From Mycobacterium sp. SMC-8 (GTDB lineage Bacteria > Actinomycetota > Actinomycetes > Mycobacteriales > Mycobacteriaceae), in assembly GCF_025263565.1 (NCBI RefSeq), contig NZ_CP079865.1:1240001-1304000 (forward strand): 64,000 bases of DNA, written 5' to 3'. Made by a program: the position numbers and the translations under genes. The first letter of the stretch is position 1; each line of letters starts with the position of its first letter. Under the pieces are notes generated by a model. It saw nothing but the letters and a program-made list of their open reading frames with translations. It had not been told where the DNA came from and searched no databases. Shown piece after piece: positions 8,929 through 17,142 of this stretch.

Positions 8929-9741
8929 GTGACGTCCACCGGCCCCACACGTGACCACGGTGACCCGGGTGATGCGCCCACCGTCGCGCCCCCGCTGACC
9001 GAACCTGCCAATCCCGCGCGCCCGTCGGCGGCCGAGGAGGCCCGCACCATCGCGGCGTCAACCAACACCGGCACGCTGGCGACGCTGACCCGCGAGGGCG
9101 ACCCGTGGGCGTCGTTCGTCACCTACGGCCTGCTCGACGGCGCCCCGGTGCTCTGCGTGTCCAACCTTGCCGAACACGGCCGCAACCTGGCCGCCGACCC
9201 GCGGGCGAGCCTCGCGATCACCGCCCCCACCACCGAGGCCGATCCGCTGGCCAGCGCCCGGATCACGCTGGCCGGACGCGTCGAGGCTCCGGAGGGAGCC
9301 GAACGCGACGCCGCGCGGCAAGCCCATCTGAGCGCCGTCGACGCCGCCAGGTACTACATCGACTACAGCGACTTCACGCTGTGGGTGCTGCGGGTGGCCC
9401 GAGTGCGCTGGGTCGGCGGTTACGGCCGGATGGACTCCACCACCGGTGCGGAGTACACGGCGGCCCGGCCCGACCCGATCGCCCCGCACGCCGCCGGCGC
9501 GATCGCCCACCTCAACGCCGACCACCCCGACTCGCTCGTCGCGATGGCACGGACCCTGGGCGGATACCCGGACGCGGTGGCGGCGACGTGCACCGCCGCC
9601 GACCGCTACGGCCTCGATCTGCGGCTGGATACGCCGCGCGGCATGGCCTACACCCGCGTCGGCTATGCCGGGCCGATCGATTCCATCGACCAATTGCGTT
9701 CCGCCGCTGTCGAGTTGACACGACGGGCCCGAGGAGACTGA
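8929..9741 (+). CDS. HugZ/PPOX-like split beta-barrel protein with DUF2470 domain
   Basis: GTG start at 8929; 270 aa. Residues about 35-175 form an FMN- or heme-binding split beta-barrel like pyridoxamine-phosphate-oxidase and HugZ proteins: T-L-A-T-L-T-R-E-G-D-P-W-A-S near the start, then A-S-L-A-I-T and a late V-R-W-V-G-G-Y-G-R-M. Residues about 185-265 are a DUF2470 domain (A-I-A-H-L-N-A-D-H-P-D-S-L), which in HugZ-type proteins contributes to heme contact. The architecture matches actinobacterial heme-utilisation/oxygenase relatives, but activity cannot be set from sequence. It is followed at three bases by pyrE and probably co-transcribed with it. Confidence 0.78.
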   Translation: MTSTGPTRDHGDPGDAPTVAPPLTEPANPARPSAAEEARTIAASTNTGTLATLTREGDPWASFVTYGLLDGAPVLCVSNLAEHGRNLAADPRASLAITAPTTEADPLASARITLAGRVEAPEGAERDAARQAHLSAVDAARYYIDYSDFTLWVLRVARVRWVGGYGRMDSTTGAEYTAARPDPIAPHAAGAIAHLNADHPDSLVAMARTLGGYPDAVAATCTAADRYGLDLRLDTPRGMAYTRVGYAGPIDSIDQLRSAAVELTRRARGD

Positions 9742-9744
9742 CAC

Positions 9745-10323
9745 ATGCCGACCGGAGACGACCGCCCGCAGAGCTGGCAGGCCGCGTTCGAGCTGATCCG
9801 CACCCGCGGCCACGAACGGCGCGAGGAACCGTTCAAGCTCGCCAGCGGTCAGCTCAGCCACGACTACATCGACGGTAAGTACGCCGTCGACACCGGTGAG
9901 CGACTGGCGATCGTGTCCCGGGCGGTCGCCGACCTCGCCGCGGCCAACGGCATCGAGTTCGACGCCGTCGGCGGCCTGACCATGGGCGCGGACCCGCTGG
10001 CGCACGGCGTCGCGATGGTCACCGGCAAGGCGTGGTTCTCGGTGCGCAAGGAACAGAAGACACGCGGCAGGGAGCAGTGGGTCGAGGGCACCCGGCTGCA
10101 GCCAGGCATGCGGGTGCTGCTCGTCGACGATGTGATCAGCACCGGCGGCTCGACCGAGCTCGCGCTGGAACGCATCGCCCCGCTCGGCGTGGTGGTCACC
10201 GGGGTGATCCCGATGGTCGACCGCGGCGACGTCGCGGCGGCGCGCTTCGCCAGGCGCAACGTGCCGTTCCACGCGCTGGTCACCTACCGCGATCTCGGCA
10301 TCGATCCCGTCAAGGACGTCTGA
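9745..10323 (+). CDS. pyrE: Orotate phosphoribosyltransferase
   Basis: Transfers the PRPP phosphoribosyl group to orotate to form OMP in pyrimidine synthesis. The 192-aa protein has the phosphoribosyltransferase PRPP-binding signature V-L-L-V-D-D-V-I-S-T-G-G-S-T (about 125-138), and a K-x-x-x-x-x-R catalytic loop stretch (R-K-E-Q-K-T-R-G-R) around residue 95-103. Length is typical of PyrE. ATG start at 9745, directly behind the HugZ-like gene. The stop is followed by a palindromic element shared with the convergent ABC transporter genes. Confidence 0.92.
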   Translation: MPTGDDRPQSWQAAFELIRTRGHERREEPFKLASGQLSHDYIDGKYAVDTGERLAIVSRAVADLAAANGIEFDAVGGLTMGADPLAHGVAMVTGKAWFSVRKEQKTRGREQWVEGTRLQPGMRVLLVDDVISTGGSTELALERIAPLGVVVTGVIPMVDRGDVAAARFARRNVPFHALVTYRDLGIDPVKDV

Positions 10324-10344
10324 CCCGCTCAAGGGTGAACGCAG

Positions 10345-10420
10345 GCACCATCCGCCACAGAAATCCACGTTGTGCAGGCCTGCACTCGAACTTTCGCTGC
10401 CAAACGTGGATACCTGGTGC
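10345..10420. repeat. Nested palindromic intergenic element
   Basis: The 127-bp convergent gap 10324-10450 contains a symmetric structure. GCACCA at 10345-10350 pairs with TGGTGC at 10415-10420. ATCCACGTT at 10363-10371 pairs with AACGTGGAT at 10403-10411. A perfect 14-bp palindrome lies at 10372-10385 (GTGCAGGCCTGCAC). It may be a bidirectional terminator or a dispersed intergenic repeat; copy number in the genome cannot be judged from one window. Confidence 0.5.
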
Positions 10421-10450
10421 GGGTGAGACTTCGGCGCCGACCCGAACCCG

Positions 10451-11497
10451 TCAAGGACGGGTGACCAGCACGCCGCCGCGTTCCGAGCTCTCCTCCAGGC
10501 CCACGGCCACCGGGTCGCCCGGGGCGAACGCCCGCGCCGCCGAGCTGGCCATCTGAGCGCTGACCGTGGCCCCGCCCGGCAGCGCAAGATGCACCCGCGA
10601 GATCGCGCCGAGGAACGACACCGAGGTGACGGTCGCCGCGCCGGCGGGGTCGGCGGTGACGGTCACCGACTCGGGACGCACCATCGCCACCCCCTCGCCG
10701 TCGACGGAACCGGGCAGCGCGGCCACCGACACCCCGAACACCTGGGCGGTGCCACCGGACACCGTGGCGGGCACCTTGTTGTTCAGCCCGACGAAATCGG
10801 CGACGAACGGTGTGGCCGGGTTCGCGTACAGCTCGGCGGGGGCGGCCAGCTGCTCGAGCCGGCCCTGGTTCATCACGCCGACCCGGTCGGCGACTGCGAG
10901 CGCCTCCTCCTGGTCGTGGGTCACGAACAACGTCGTCGTGCCGACTTCGAGCTGAACCCTGCGGATCTCGTCCCGCAACTGGGTGCGGACCTTGGCGTCC
11001 AGCGCCGACAGCGGTTCGTCAAGCAGCAGCACCCGCGGCTGGATCGCCAGCGCCCGGGCCAACGCGACGCGCTGCTGCTGCCCGCCCGACAGTTCCTTGG
11101 CGTAACGCCCTCCCAGCTCCCCCAGACCCACCAGGTCAAGCATGTCGGCCGCACGGGACAACCTGTCCCGCTTGCCTTTTCCACGCATCTTCAGTCCGAA
11201 CGCGACGTTGTCGAGCACCGTCAGGTGAGGGAACAGGCTGTAAGCCTGGAACACCATGCCCATATCGCGCTTATTCGCCGGCACCCGGCTGACATCGACG
11301 CCGCCGACCGACACGGTGCCCGACGTCGCCTCGTCGAGTCCGGCGAGAATCCGCAACGCGGTGGTCTTCCCGCACCCGGACGGGCCCAGCAGTGCGACCA
11401 GCTCGCCGGGCTCGATGTGCAACGTCAGGCCGTCGAGCGCACGGGTCTGCCCGTACACCCGGGTCAGCTCGTCGAGCTGGACGGCGACTCCACTCAT
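10451..11497 (-). CDS. ABC transporter ATP-binding protein (spermidine/Fe(III)/thiamine type)
   Basis: Energises the importer encoded by the three genes upstream. The 348-aa protein has a Walker A G-P-S-G-C-G-K-T-T (about 37-45), Q-loop F-Q-A-Y-S-L-F, signature L-S-G-G-Q-Q-Q-R, Walker B L-L-L-D-E-P and switch His (V-T-H-D-Q-E-E). A C-terminal TOBE regulatory domain follows (about 245-348). The start is ATG 11497, overlapping the upstream permease stop by four bases. It is the last gene of a binding protein-permease-permease-ATPase operon. The TOBE-containing ATPase fits the polyamine/iron/thiamine importer group; the exact ligand is unknown. Confidence 0.9.
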   Translation of the reverse strand: MSGVAVQLDELTRVYGQTRALDGLTLHIEPGELVALLGPSGCGKTTALRILAGLDEATSGTVSVGGVDVSRVPANKRDMGMVFQAYSLFPHLTVLDNVAFGLKMRGKGKRDRLSRAADMLDLVGLGELGGRYAKELSGGQQQRVALARALAIQPRVLLLDEPLSALDAKVRTQLRDEIRRVQLEVGTTTLFVTHDQEEALAVADRVGVMNQGRLEQLAAPAELYANPATPFVADFVGLNNKVPATVSGGTAQVFGVSVAALPGSVDGEGVAMVRPESVTVTADPAGAATVTSVSFLGAISRVHLALPGGATVSAQMASSAARAFAPGDPVAVGLEESSERGGVLVTRP

Positions 11498-12264
11498 ACG
11501 GTCACTCCCACGTTGCGTCGGCCTCTGGTCACCAGCGACAGGATCAGCAGCAGCGCGAAACCGAACAGCAACGTCGCCAGCGACGCCGCCACCGAGGTGG
11601 GGCCGTCGCTCTTGCCGATCAGCACGATCTGCACCTGCAGTGTCTGGTAGCCCGACAACGACGCGATGGTGTACTCGCCCAGCACCACCGCGATCGAGAT
11701 GAAGGCGGCCGACAGGATTCCCGACCAGATGTTGGGCACCACCACGCGCACTATGGTCGACAACCAGCCCGCCCCCAGCGATCTGGCGGCCTCCGAGAGC
11801 GTGCGGAGATCGATCGCCGACAGCGCCGCGTCGATGGCCCGGTACGCGAACGGAAGCACGATGATCACGTAGACGAACGTCAGCGTCAGCGCGGACTCGC
11901 CGAGGAAGTACGTCACCCACAGATACACGTTGCGCAGGCCGACGACGATCACCAGCACCGGAATCGTCAACGGCAGCAGGCACAGAAACTCGACCAGGCC
12001 CCTGGCCCATGGCGCGCGCAGCCGAACCCAGATCATCGTCGGCACCAGCAGCATCAGCATCGCGGCCACAGTGAGCACCGCCAGCAGCAGTGACACCACG
12101 ATCGCCTGGTACAGCGTCTCGTCGGCGATCAGATTGGCCCACGCCTGCCAGGTCCGCCCGTCGGAAAGCAGGTTGCGGGTGGAGAAATCGGCCATCGCGT
12201 ACAGCGGAAACAGAAAGAACAACCCGAACATCACCCACAGTGCCCCACGCACAGCGGCTTTCAA
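11494..12264 (-). CDS. ABC transporter permease
   Basis: 256-aa integral membrane protein with about six helices. It has the cytoplasmic EAA loop characteristic of binding-protein-dependent permeases (S-E-A-A-R-S-L-G-A-G-W-L-S-T-I-V-R-V-V-V-P). It is the PotC-like second permease of the importer. Its stop overlaps the ATPase start (ATGA, 11494-11497), and it begins 10 bases after the first permease. It would pair with the 12275-13126 permease to form the transmembrane channel. The substrate is shared with the operon's binding protein. Confidence 0.88.
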   Translation of the reverse strand: MKAAVRGALWVMFGLFFLFPLYAMADFSTRNLLSDGRTWQAWANLIADETLYQAIVVSLLLAVLTVAAMLMLLVPTMIWVRLRAPWARGLVEFLCLLPLTIPVLVIVVGLRNVYLWVTYFLGESALTLTFVYVIIVLPFAYRAIDAALSAIDLRTLSEAARSLGAGWLSTIVRVVVPNIWSGILSAAFISIAVVLGEYTIASLSGYQTLQVQIVLIGKSDGPTSVAASLATLLFGFALLLILSLVTRGRRNVGVTV

Positions 12265-12274
12265 GACCGGGTCC

Positions 12275-13126
12275 TCATGACAACCACCGGGAACTACGGC
12301 GCACCAACAGGTTGTAGGCGGCCATCACCACGGCAACCACGACGATCATCTCCAGCGCCAGGGCGTAGGCGAACCCGGCCTGCCCGAGCACCACCTCGCT
12401 GACCAGCGACGCACGGATCAGCAGTGGCAGGATCGGACTGCCCTGGCTGACCAGCGCCGCGGCGGTGGCGTAGGCGGCAAAAGCGTTGGCGAACAACAAC
12501 AGAGCCGAGCCCAGGAAGGCCGGCGTCAGCAGCGGTAGCGCCACCTCACGCCAGTACGCCCACGTCGACGCGCCGAGGCTGACAGCGGCTTCGCGCCACT
12601 GCTCCCGCAGCCCCTCCAGCGCCGGGACGAACACGATGACCATCAGCGGGATCTGGAAGTAGGTGTACACCAGGATCAATCCGCTCAGACTGTAGAGCCA
12701 GCCCGAGCCGGCCAGGTTGAACCCGAACACCTGCTGCACCCACAGCGTGAGCACCCCGTTCAGCCCCACGGTGGCCAGGAACGCGAACGCCAGTGCCACA
12801 CCGCCGAACTGGGCCAGCACGCTGCACAGGGACAGCACGGTCCGACGCACCATCGAGGTCGGCGGACTGCTGACGATCAGCCACGCCAGCGCCGCGCCCC
12901 CGAACGCGCCGAGCAGTGCGGTGGCGCCCGACAGCAGCACGCTGTCCCGCAGCGCCGACAGCGCGGTGCCGGTGAACAGCGCGGCGATGCGGTCCAGGCT
13001 GAACACCCCATCGGCGTACACCGCCCCCACCACCACCGTGACCGTCGGGATGATCAGGAAGATCACCACCACGGTCAGGAACGGCAGCAGCGGCAGCGAA
13101 TCACGCAGTCGGCGTGCAAGACCCAC
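12275..13126 (-). CDS. ABC transporter permease
   Basis: 283-aa membrane protein, GTG start at 13126. About six membrane helices and the EAA loop (R-E-A-A-V-S-L-G-A-S-T-W-A-Y-W-R-E-V-A-L-P) identify it as a PotB-like first permease subunit. It follows the substrate-binding lipoprotein by 10 bases and precedes the second permease by 10 bases, so all four importer genes form one operon transcribed from about 14290 leftwards. Confidence 0.88.
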   Translation of the reverse strand: MGLARRLRDSLPLLPFLTVVVIFLIIPTVTVVVGAVYADGVFSLDRIAALFTGTALSALRDSVLLSGATALLGAFGGAALAWLIVSSPPTSMVRRTVLSLCSVLAQFGGVALAFAFLATVGLNGVLTLWVQQVFGFNLAGSGWLYSLSGLILVYTYFQIPLMVIVFVPALEGLREQWREAAVSLGASTWAYWREVALPLLTPAFLGSALLLFANAFAAYATAAALVSQGSPILPLLIRASLVSEVVLGQAGFAYALALEMIVVVAVVMAAYNLLVRRSSRWLS

Positions 13127-13136
13127 GGGCGTACGC

Positions 13137-14288
13137 TCAGCCGACCGCGGCGGCCCAGTTCTCCGCCAGGTACTTCGAGGCCGCCTCGGTCTGCTCGGGC
13201 GTCGGCACGGTCACCGGTCCGCTCACCACCGGCAGCGCCGCGGCCACCGCCGCGTCCAGCGTGCCGTCGGCGAGCATGTTGTCGGCCCGCACCGGGCGAA
13301 CGCCACCCTGGGCGAACAGGTTCTGTCCCTCGTCGCTGTACAGGAACTCCTGCCACAGGCGCGCGGCCGCCGGGTGCGGCGCGTCCTTGTTGATCGCCTG
13401 GTAGTAGTACCCGGCCACAACGTTGTCCGGCGGCACCAGCACCGTCCACGACGGCAGCTTCTTGGTCTCGGCGGAGTTGGTGTAGTTCCAGTCGATCACC
13501 ACCGGGGTTTGGCCGGATTCGATGGTGGCCGGTGTCGGGTCGACGGGCAGGAAATTACCGGCCTGCTTGAGCTTGCGGAAGAACTCGACCCCGGGAGCGA
13601 TGTCGTCGGCCGAACCGCCCTGCGACAGCGCCACCATCAGCACACCGGAGAACGCCGCGCCGGCCTGCGTCGGGTCGCCGTTGAGCGCCACCTTGCCCCG
13701 GTACTCGGGCTTGAGCAGGTCGTTGACGCTGGTCACCGGCGGCACCGTGGAGGAGTCGAAACCGATCGACATATAGCCGCCGTAGTCGTTGACCCAGGTG
13801 CCGTCGGCGTCCTTGAACGCCGCGGGGATGTCGTCGAACTTCTCGACCTTGTACGGCGCGAACATCGCGGTGTTGGCCAGAGCCACCGACTGGCCGAGGT
13901 CGAAGACGTCGGGCGCGGTGCTGCGGCCCTTCTGCTGATTGGCGGCGTTGATCTCGTCCTGACTGGACGCGTCGGGCTGCGCCGAGTTCACCTTGATGCC
14001 GTACTTGTCGGAGAACGCCGTGATGATCGCGCCGTAGTTGGCCCAATCCGGAGGCAGCGCAATCACATTGAGCTCGCCCTCGGCCTTGGCGGCCTCGACG
14101 AGGCCCTCCATGCCGCCGAAATCCGCTGCCGAGGTGGCCTCGGCGGCGTTCACCCCCGACTCGGTCTGGGCGTTCGAGCTGTCCTTCTCCGGTGGCGCAC
14201 AGGCCACAGCGCCGCCGGCCAGCAGCACCGACGCGGCGACGGCGAGGAACCGGGCCAACGGCCGGGAGGTGTTGCGTGCGGTGTTCAT
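13137..14288 (-). CDS. ABC transporter substrate-binding lipoprotein (family 1)
   Basis: 383-aa extracellular solute-binding protein and first gene of the importer operon. A signal peptide (about 1-30) ends in a lipobox-like A-V-A-C, so the mature protein is probably lipid-anchored outside the membrane. The periplasmic-binding fold shows typical features: E-G-E-L-N-V-I-A-L-P-P-D-W-A-N-Y-G near the mature N-terminus, a D-V-F-D-L-G-Q-S stretch, and Y-R-G-K-V-A-L-N-G-D-P in the hinge. This resembles PotD/Fe(III)/2-aminoethylphosphonate binders. The ligand cannot be assigned. The gene is divergent from the F420-type oxidoreductase gene, leaving a 108-bp promoter region. Confidence 0.85.
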   Translation of the reverse strand: MNTARNTSRPLARFLAVAASVLLAGGAVACAPPEKDSSNAQTESGVNAAEATSAADFGGMEGLVEAAKAEGELNVIALPPDWANYGAIITAFSDKYGIKVNSAQPDASSQDEINAANQQKGRSTAPDVFDLGQSVALANTAMFAPYKVEKFDDIPAAFKDADGTWVNDYGGYMSIGFDSSTVPPVTSVNDLLKPEYRGKVALNGDPTQAGAAFSGVLMVALSQGGSADDIAPGVEFFRKLKQAGNFLPVDPTPATIESGQTPVVIDWNYTNSAETKKLPSWTVLVPPDNVVAGYYYQAINKDAPHPAAARLWQEFLYSDEGQNLFAQGGVRPVRADNMLADGTLDAAVAAALPVVSGPVTVPTPEQTEAASKYLAENWAAAVG

Positions 14289-14396
14289 TGCCGAACCTTC
14301 CGATGAGCAGGAGGCTGCGCAGTGGCTCAGCGGTTACCGCCCCGCGACTCCGCAGTGAACGAATCGGACCAGCTCTGCGCACCCTACCCTGGGACG

Positions 14397-14825
14397 ATGG
14401 CGGAATCCGACGACCGTGACGTTACTGCCGCATTTGCCGGCGCGCCGGTGGCGATGCTGGCGACCGCGGGCCTCGACGCGGTGCCCCACCTGGTGCCGGT
14501 GGTGTTCGCGATGCCCGAGCACCGCCAGGACATCCTGTACACCGCGATCGACGCGAAGCCGAAGTCGACGCAGCGGCTGCGCCGGCTGGTCAACATCGAG
14601 AACAACCCGGCGGTCAGCCTGCTGGTCCAGCACTACGACGAAGACTGGTCCCGGCTGTGGTGGGTGCGCGCGGACGGCGTCGCGACCATTCACCACAGCG
14701 GCGTGGAGATGGCCACCGGCTACGCGCTGCTGCGCGCCAAGTACCCCCAATACCGGCGCGTCGAGCTCGACGGACCGGTGATCAGCGTCGAGATCCGACG
14801 CTGGGCGTCCTGGTATGGGGGTTAA
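14397..14825 (+). CDS. PPOX-class F420-dependent oxidoreductase-like protein
   Basis: 142-aa split beta-barrel protein; the ATG at 14397 is chosen over a longer open frame. It opens with a [21 protein letters not shown] strand pair. It contains [18 protein letters not shown] and ends [12 protein letters not shown], as in the small actinobacterial F420-binding family (TIGR03668-like). Such proteins bind coenzyme F420 or FMN and perform two-electron reductions; the substrate is unknown. A hairpin with a T-tract follows 14 bases after the stop, making it a likely single-gene transcript. Confidence 0.75.
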   Translation: MAESDDRDVTAAFAGAPVAMLATAGLDAVPHLVPVVFAMPEHRQDILYTAIDAKPKSTQRLRRLVNIENNPAVSLLVQHYDEDWSRLWWVRADGVATIHHSGVEMATGYALLRAKYPQYRRVELDGPVISVEIRRWASWYGG

Positions 14826-14838
14826 CCGGTAGCGTGCG

Positions 14839-14861
14839 GTGCGGTTCTCCGCACCCGTTTT
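14839..14861 (+). terminator. Intrinsic terminator
   Basis: A six-base-pair stem, GTGCGG at 14839-14844 with CCGCAC at 14849-14854 and a TTCT loop, is followed by CCGTTTT. It lies between the F420-type gene and the ECF sigma gene and should end transcription of the former. Confidence 0.55.
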
Positions 14862-14910
14862 GGAGGCCAGCCGGGCAGACGCGGGGGCGCCGCATCGGGA
14901 GAGTCGAAGC

Positions 14911-15522
14911 ATGCCCGACACCCCAGAGGACGACCCGCTCACCGACCGTTTCGAACGTGAGGCGATACCGCTGATCGCCGGTCTGTACCGGCACGCGTTC
15001 ACCCTGACTCGAGACCACGCCGACGCCGAAGACCTGCTCCAGGAAACGGCGGCCAAGGCCTATGCGGCGTTCGGCAGTTTCCGCACCCTCGACACCCTCG
15101 ACCCCCTCGGCGACGGAGCCAATCTCGCCGGCTGGCTGTACCGGATTCTGCTCAACACCCACATCAGCGCCTACCGCAGACAACAGCGCAGGCCAGGGCT
15201 CCAGTTCACCGACGAGTTCACCGACGGTCAGCTGCTGCGGCACGGCAGGCGCGGCAACGCCCCGGAATCCACCGAGGAGGTCGTGCTGGCCCACACGCCC
15301 GACCCTGTGATCGCCGCGGCCATGCGCGCGCTGCCGGAGAAGTACCGCACCGCGGTGTATTACGCCGACGTGGAGGGCCGCAAGTTTCGGGAGATCGCCG
15401 AGTTGACCCACGCCCCGCTCGGCACCGTGATGTCCCGGCTGCACCGCGGGCGCGCCAGGCTGCGCGCCGCGCTGGCCGACGTCGCCCGGGACCGCGGCTA
15501 TCCGCTGCCCGAAGCCGCCTGA
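14911..15522 (+). CDS. ECF RNA polymerase sigma factor, SigH-like
   Basis: 203-aa sigma-70 family factor of the stress-response type closest in pattern to mycobacterial SigH. Region 2 shows [17 protein letters not shown]. After the linker, region 4 shows [17 protein letters not shown], then [14 protein letters not shown] chose ATG 14911 because GGGAGAG lies at 14897-14903; the frame is open from 14839. No zinc anti-sigma factor of the RshA type (H-x3-C-x2-C) is encoded next to it: the following gene is a permease on the other strand. Control must come from elsewhere, or it is transcriptionally regulated. The 3' ends overlap by 25 bp. Confidence 0.87.
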   Translation: MPDTPEDDPLTDRFEREAIPLIAGLYRHAFTLTRDHADAEDLLQETAAKAYAAFGSFRTLDTLDPLGDGANLAGWLYRILLNTHISAYRRQQRRPGLQFTDEFTDGQLLRHGRRGNAPESTEEVVLAHTPDPVIAAAMRALPEKYRTAVYYADVEGRKFREIAELTHAPLGTVMSRLHRGRARLRAALADVARDRGYPLPEAA

Positions 15523-16409
15523 GCGTTTTCCGCCTTGTCCGCTTCCAGCATCTCCTCGTAGGCGCCCTCGTCGCGGCCCAGCGCGATCGTGCCCGCCACC
15601 ATCGCCACCGTCGCCACCGCGATCGCGATCGCGTCCCAACGGTCGGCGTTCAAATGCTCGCCGAGGACCACCGCCCCGAGGATCACCGCGACCATCGGTT
15701 CGAGCACCAGCATGGTCGGCACCGAGGTCTGCAGCGAGCCCGCGTGGAAGGAGGACTGCTGCAGCAATGTCGCCACCACACCGAGCAGGCCCAGCAGATA
15801 GAGCACCGGGGTGGTCAGCACCGCCGTCAGACCCTCGTGTGTCAGCACGTGCATGACCAATTTCGTCAGCACCGCGACCACCCCGAACAGCACCCCGACC
15901 GCAACGGCGAGCAGCACCGCGCGGATCCATCCGATGACGCGGGTCGCGACGATCACACACGCCAGCACCGCGATCGTGCACACCACCGCCACCAGCGCCG
16001 AAGTCGACAGCGACGCCTCATAGTCGCCGGGGCTGGCCTTGGCGAGCACCACGAACACCGCGAGCGCCGCGGTGAGCAGCACCGCCCAGGCCCACTCGGC
16101 CCGGGTGACCCGCCGGTGCGCCAGCCGGGCGCTGAGCGGAAGCGCGAACAGCAGCGCCGAGACCAGGATGGGCTGGACCAGCAGCAGCGACCCGTTGGCC
16201 AGCGCCAGCGCCTGGAAGACGAAGCCGGCGACGGCGGCCGCGGTGCCCGCCCACCACAGCGGCCGGCGCAGCAAAGTCCGGAACATCACGGCACTGACCC
16301 CGTCCTCGGCGGGCACGTCCAGGGTCGCCCGCTGGCGCACCACGATGCCGACAGCAAGGAACACCGCGGCCAGAAAGGCCAGCAGCACGGTAAGGCCATG
16401 CCCGATCAC
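15498..16409 (-). CDS. DMT-family (EamA-like) membrane transporter
   Basis: 303-aa protein with about nine to ten hydrophobic helices, arranged as two related halves as in drug/metabolite transporters. A conserved late [15 protein letters not shown] motif (about residues 239-253) is characteristic of EamA repeats. The C-terminal tail is polar and acidic. ATG start at 16409. It overlaps the sigma factor gene tail-to-tail. The substrate is unknown, and the neighbouring genes give no clear clue. Confidence 0.78.
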   Translation of the reverse strand: MIGHGLTVLLAFLAAVFLAVGIVVRQRATLDVPAEDGVSAVMFRTLLRRPLWWAGTAAAVAGFVFQALALANGSLLLVQPILVSALLFALPLSARLAHRRVTRAEWAWAVLLTAALAVFVVLAKASPGDYEASLSTSALVAVVCTIAVLACVIVATRVIGWIRAVLLAVAVGVLFGVVAVLTKLVMHVLTHEGLTAVLTTPVLYLLGLLGVVATLLQQSSFHAGSLQTSVPTMLVLEPMVAVILGAVVLGEHLNADRWDAIAIAVATVAMVAGTIALGRDEGAYEEMLEADKAENAQAASGSG

Positions 16410-16513
16410 CCGACAAGGAAAGCACCTTTACCGGTCCCCCGCCCAGCCCGGTCCCCTCTCGACAAATGATCGATCTTGTTTCGGCGCCGGGGAACTGGGG
16501 CATCAGTGCGGGC

Positions 16514-16852
16514 ATGAATGTGCGACGGTTGATCATGATCGCTGGAGTGGCGGTGCTGCTGGCAGGTGTCATCGCGCTCCTGGTGCCGGTGTCGATCCCC
16601 GGACCCGAGGGCAGCATCGGATGCGGCAACGGCATCGCCGCCGATCTGTCGGAGGCCCGCGACGCCGACAGCGGCAATCTGGCCAACCTGCCGGTGCTCA
16701 ACGAGATCGTCCCGCATACCGACTACGCCGCCTCGTGTGAGTCGGCGCTGTCGTCGCGGCGCTCGTGGGCGATCCCGGTCGCGGTCGTCGGCCTGGTGGT
16801 GCTGGTCGGCTCATTCTTCGTCGGCGGCCGGTCCGGCCGGGTGCGAACCTAG
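16514..16852 (+). CDS. Small two-helix membrane protein
   Basis: 112 aa from ATG 16514; a longer open frame begins at 16466 but reads through non-coding-looking sequence. Hydrophobic helices at about residues 5-27 and 84-105 bracket an extracytoplasmic loop of about 55 residues. The loop contains two cysteines (C-G-N-G and S-C-E-S) that could form a disulfide. The tail is short and basic. No family recognised. The 3' end overlaps the next, opposite-strand gene by four bases. Confidence 0.6.
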   Translation: MNVRRLIMIAGVAVLLAGVIALLVPVSIPGPEGSIGCGNGIAADLSEARDADSGNLANLPVLNEIVPHTDYAASCESALSSRRSWAIPVAVVGLVVLVGSFFVGGRSGRVRT

Positions 16853-17142
16853 GACGCCCGCCCGTCGACCACCCGCAGGTGTGGGGCCGGCCGGCCAGAC
16901 CCGGCCGGCTCCGACTGCGTCGGCGCGATCCGGTCGTTGACGCGGGCGACCACCGAGTCCACCCGGTGCACGGCACGGTCGCAGAGTCCGCTGACCCGGT
17001 CCCCGGCGGCGTCCACGTCGTCGGCAGCGCTGCGCAGGTAAGCCCGGACGGTGACCCGGAATCTCTCGCCGGCGGTGCGCACGCGGCGCCGTAGCCGGTC
17101 GTCGATCTCGACGGTGACGTAGGGCAACACCTGAAGCTTCAT
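16849..17142 (-). CDS. Small conserved hypothetical protein (97 aa)
   Basis: 97-aa soluble, Arg-rich protein. It begins [21 protein letters not shown], a short strand followed by a long amphipathic helix rich in Arg, Asp and Val (about 13-72), and ends in a polar tail. It starts at ATG 17142 overlapping the MFS transporter stop (ATGA), so it is translationally coupled to that transporter. No catalytic or binding motif is visible. It may be an accessory or regulatory partner of the transporter, inferred from coupling alone. Confidence 0.5.
   Translation of the reverse strand: MKLQVLPYVTVEIDDRLRRRVRTAGERFRVTVRAYLRSAADDVDAAGDRVSGLCDRAVHRVDSVVARVNDRIAPTQSEPAGSGRPAPHLRVVDGRAS

Noticed and set aside
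7734..9122. Full 462-codon open frame as one protein
   Set aside because: The first 109 codons lie antisense to the HugZ-like gene and its promoter; a signal peptide and GGAGG mark the true start at 8795.
11498..12238. Upstream extension of the ABC ATPase frame over the permease gene
   Set aside because: The permease frame in the same region has clear membrane helices and an EAA loop. The ATPase domain begins normally at ATG 11497, which overlaps the permease stop.
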